Under the pieces are notes generated by a model. The model made no database searches and was not told where the DNA came from. It worked only from the letters and a program-made list of their open reading frames with translations. From NCBI GenBank assembly GCA_034189125.1, contig JAXHVB010000013.1, forward strand, positions 1-24,648: 24,648 nt of DNA. The letters are read 5' to 3'. Positions within the stretch are counted from its first letter, which is position 1. Each line of letters starts with the position of its first letter. A program made the translations under genes and the position numbers. This DNA comes from UBA5862 sp002408105 (GTDB taxonomy: Bacteria; Pseudomonadota; Gammaproteobacteria; Pseudomonadales; UBA5862). This document shows, in pieces, positions 23,456-24,648 of this stretch.

Positions 23456-24097
23456 CTAAAACAACACCGAAAACCCAAAAACCATCTCCAGGTTGTGGGT
23501 GGTTTTGTTTTTGCCCAACAAATCGTGTTCAAACAGGTGATCTCGCGCCAACACCTCAACCGAGAGCCAGTCCGTGGGGAACAACCGAAAGCCAACCCCA
23601 AGACTCACCGTGAACCGTTCTCCTCCACCGAAGTCCGTGTTGCCGCCACCGAACAGCAGGTAAAACGCCGAGCGATAAGCGCGGGTGCTGCCTACAAACG
23701 CCTCACCTGCAAGCAGGTTGTAGCCCAACGACAGGTTGTAGTAGCTGTAGTCCCGCTGTGCCTCGGTCAGTAAAGCAGCGGCGCCACTCAACAATTCATA
23801 GCTGGTTTTCTCGGCCTCCGCCTGGGCATAGGAAAGATCAACAAAGATTCCTTCCGATATGTGATACGCCACACGTGCCCCCATCACCGGAACACTGCCA
23901 AAGTCCTCAATGCTGAGCAGTCCATAGTAGAGACCGAACGCAAAATCATCGGTGTCGATCTGACCAAGGTCCGGTGAAGCCGGGTCAGCCGACTGCGCGT
24001 ACAGCGGGGTCGAAGCCGGGGTTTGCGCCCAAGCGCCGACGCAGCCCCAGAGCGCGATCAGAGGAATCAGAGGAAGAAGGAGAAGCCGAATTTCCAT
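23456..24097 (-). CDS. Small outer-membrane beta-barrel protein
   Basis: A 213-residue exported protein. Signal peptide: MEIRLLLLPLIPLIALWGCVGAWA. The Cys is not in a good lipobox. A short polar linker precedes about eight amphipathic strands (DDFAFGLYYGLLSIEDFGSVPVMGARVAYHI, GIFVDLSYAQAEAEK, YYNLSLGYNLLAGEAF, YRSAFYLLFGGGNTDFGGG, RFTVSLGVGFRLFPTDWLSVEVLARDHLFEHDLL). The chain ends FGFSVLF with the C-terminal Phe expected of BAM substrates. It resembles the eight-strand outer-membrane barrel family shared by myxobacteria and some gammaproteobacteria, to which GltA/GltB-type proteins belong (inference). It begins inside the 3' end of the next barrel gene (31-base overlap). Confidence 0.82.
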   Translation of the reverse strand: MEIRLLLLPLIPLIALWGCVGAWAQTPASTPLYAQSADPASPDLGQIDTDDFAFGLYYGLLSIEDFGSVPVMGARVAYHISEGIFVDLSYAQAEAEKTSYELLSGAAALLTEAQRDYSYYNLSLGYNLLAGEAFVGSTRAYRSAFYLLFGGGNTDFGGGERFTVSLGVGFRLFPTDWLSVEVLARDHLFEHDLLGKNKTTHNLEMVFGFSVLF

Positions 24098-24648
24098 GCC
24101 GCGGGGTCCTCGTTGTCATCGCGGTTGGTGAACACCTGGTACGCCCGGTATTCCAGGCGCACCGAAAAACGCTGCGCCACATAGGCCTGGAGGCCCAAGG
24201 CAACGGCCGCGTACTGCTCATCGCGGTCCTGGGGCTGCACGACGGCGGTCGACGGCTCGATGGTGATGGCACCAAAGCCAATGCCGAAGTACGGTGCGAC
24301 TCGCCAATCAGGAAACGGTTGGTGATGAATGCCGCCCCCCCACAGGGTCAGGTTGGCCAAATGTCCAAAGGCCCGCTCCACATGGGCTTCAACCAAGAGG
24401 TGTCTGCCAAGGCGCAGACCCAATCCAAGGCTTGCCAGGTTGGCGCCATCGAAGTCGCCGCCCATCGCCGAGATTTCCAGGCTCCGGTGCGAAAATTCAG
24501 CGGCCCCAGCATCGGCCACCACCACGGGCTCACCACTCGAAAACAGGGTTCGAACGAGCTGGGTGCGGTGCACCCAGCCAGTCCGTCCTCGGGGTGTGGA
24601 CACCCGAAACCAATCGGTGTGGCGCTGGTGCACTTCGATCGCGCCGCC
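24067..24648 (-). CDS. SH3-like domain fused to an outer-membrane beta-barrel (5' end missing)
   Basis: The frame is open to the window edge, so the N-terminus is cut off. The GTG at 24633 is an internal Val, not a start: the preceding codons (G-G-A-I-E) continue the beta strand of a bacterial SH3 domain (IEVHQRHTDWFRVSTPRGRTGWVHRTQL). After a linker, about eight amphipathic strands form a small barrel (HRSLEISAMGGDFDG, ASLGLGLRLGRHLLVEAHVERAF, LTLWGGGIHHQPF, RVAPYFGIGFGAITIE, YAAVALGLQAYVAQRFSVRLEYRAYQVF) ending WKFGFSFFL. The SH3 part may face peptidoglycan from the periplasm. It is the first gene of the cluster seen here; the operon promoter must lie outside the window. Confidence 0.8.
   Translation of the reverse strand, partial: GGAIEVHQRHTDWFRVSTPRGRTGWVHRTQLVRTLFSSGEPVVVADAGAAEFSHRSLEISAMGGDFDGANLASLGLGLRLGRHLLVEAHVERAFGHLANLTLWGGGIHHQPFPDWRVAPYFGIGFGAITIEPSTAVVQPQDRDEQYAAVALGLQAYVAQRFSVRLEYRAYQVFTNRDDNEDPAAWKFGFSFFL

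Noticed and set aside
1..24648. CRISPR arrays, tRNAs, rRNA, insertion sequences, phage genes
   Set aside because: I looked for regularly spaced repeats, cloverleaf patterns, transposase motifs and integrase motifs and saw none.

Overview
The window looks like a chromosomal segment of a GC-rich gammaproteobacterium. The main clue is the order mfd - csiV - convergent S-methyl-5'-thioinosine phosphorylase, which I recall from Pseudomonas. The ETF, ETF-QO and dodecin genes also fit a respiring, acyl-CoA-oxidising member of that class. I see no transposase, phage gene, integrase, CRISPR array, tRNA or rRNA.

Left part (1-11.9 kb) is mostly core metabolism and repair. A perfect bidirectional terminator precedes a dodecin gene. 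A minus-strand pair encodes the small and large subunits of a probable two-subunit acyl-CoA dehydrogenase. Divergent from it, a TTG-started mfd (transcription-repair coupling factor) overlaps csiV (cell-shape / peptidoglycan factor). csiV runs 101 bases into the convergent phosphorylase gene. Next come etfBA (minus strand) and, divergently, etfQO (plus strand). Together the dehydrogenases, ETF and ETF-QO form a full route from acyl-CoA to ubiquinone.

Right part (11.9 kb to the window end, all minus strand) is one very compact cluster of 13 genes. Most neighbours overlap or are separated by a few bases, and the cluster continues beyond the right edge. In transcription order it encodes an SH3-like/beta-barrel protein (5' end cut off), a second small outer-membrane barrel, a TlpA-type thioredoxin, a DUF4266 lipoprotein, a DUF3570 barrel and an ApbE FMN transferase. 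These are followed by a periplasmic coiled-coil/beta protein, a helical-repeat plus coiled-coil periplasmic protein, a 949-residue TPR lipoprotein, a small TPR lipoprotein, a small secreted protein of unknown family, an ExbB/TolQ/AglR-like protein, two different ExbD/TolR-like proteins, and a proline-rich TonB-like protein with an AgmX/PglI-type C-terminus.

The second part is the most interesting. A proton-channel motor with two ExbD proteins, a TonB-like spanner, TPR lipoproteins and small outer-membrane barrels has the same parts list as the Agl-Glt gliding and Nfs spore-coat machines of Myxococcus. Here it is joined to a redox/flavinylation module (ApbE, DUF3570, DUF4266, TlpA). One ExbD carries Asn where the proton-carrying Asp is expected; the other keeps the Asp. 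The TPR lipoprotein genes hold unusually long perfect palindromes (28 and 24 bp). Function is inferred from domain content only.
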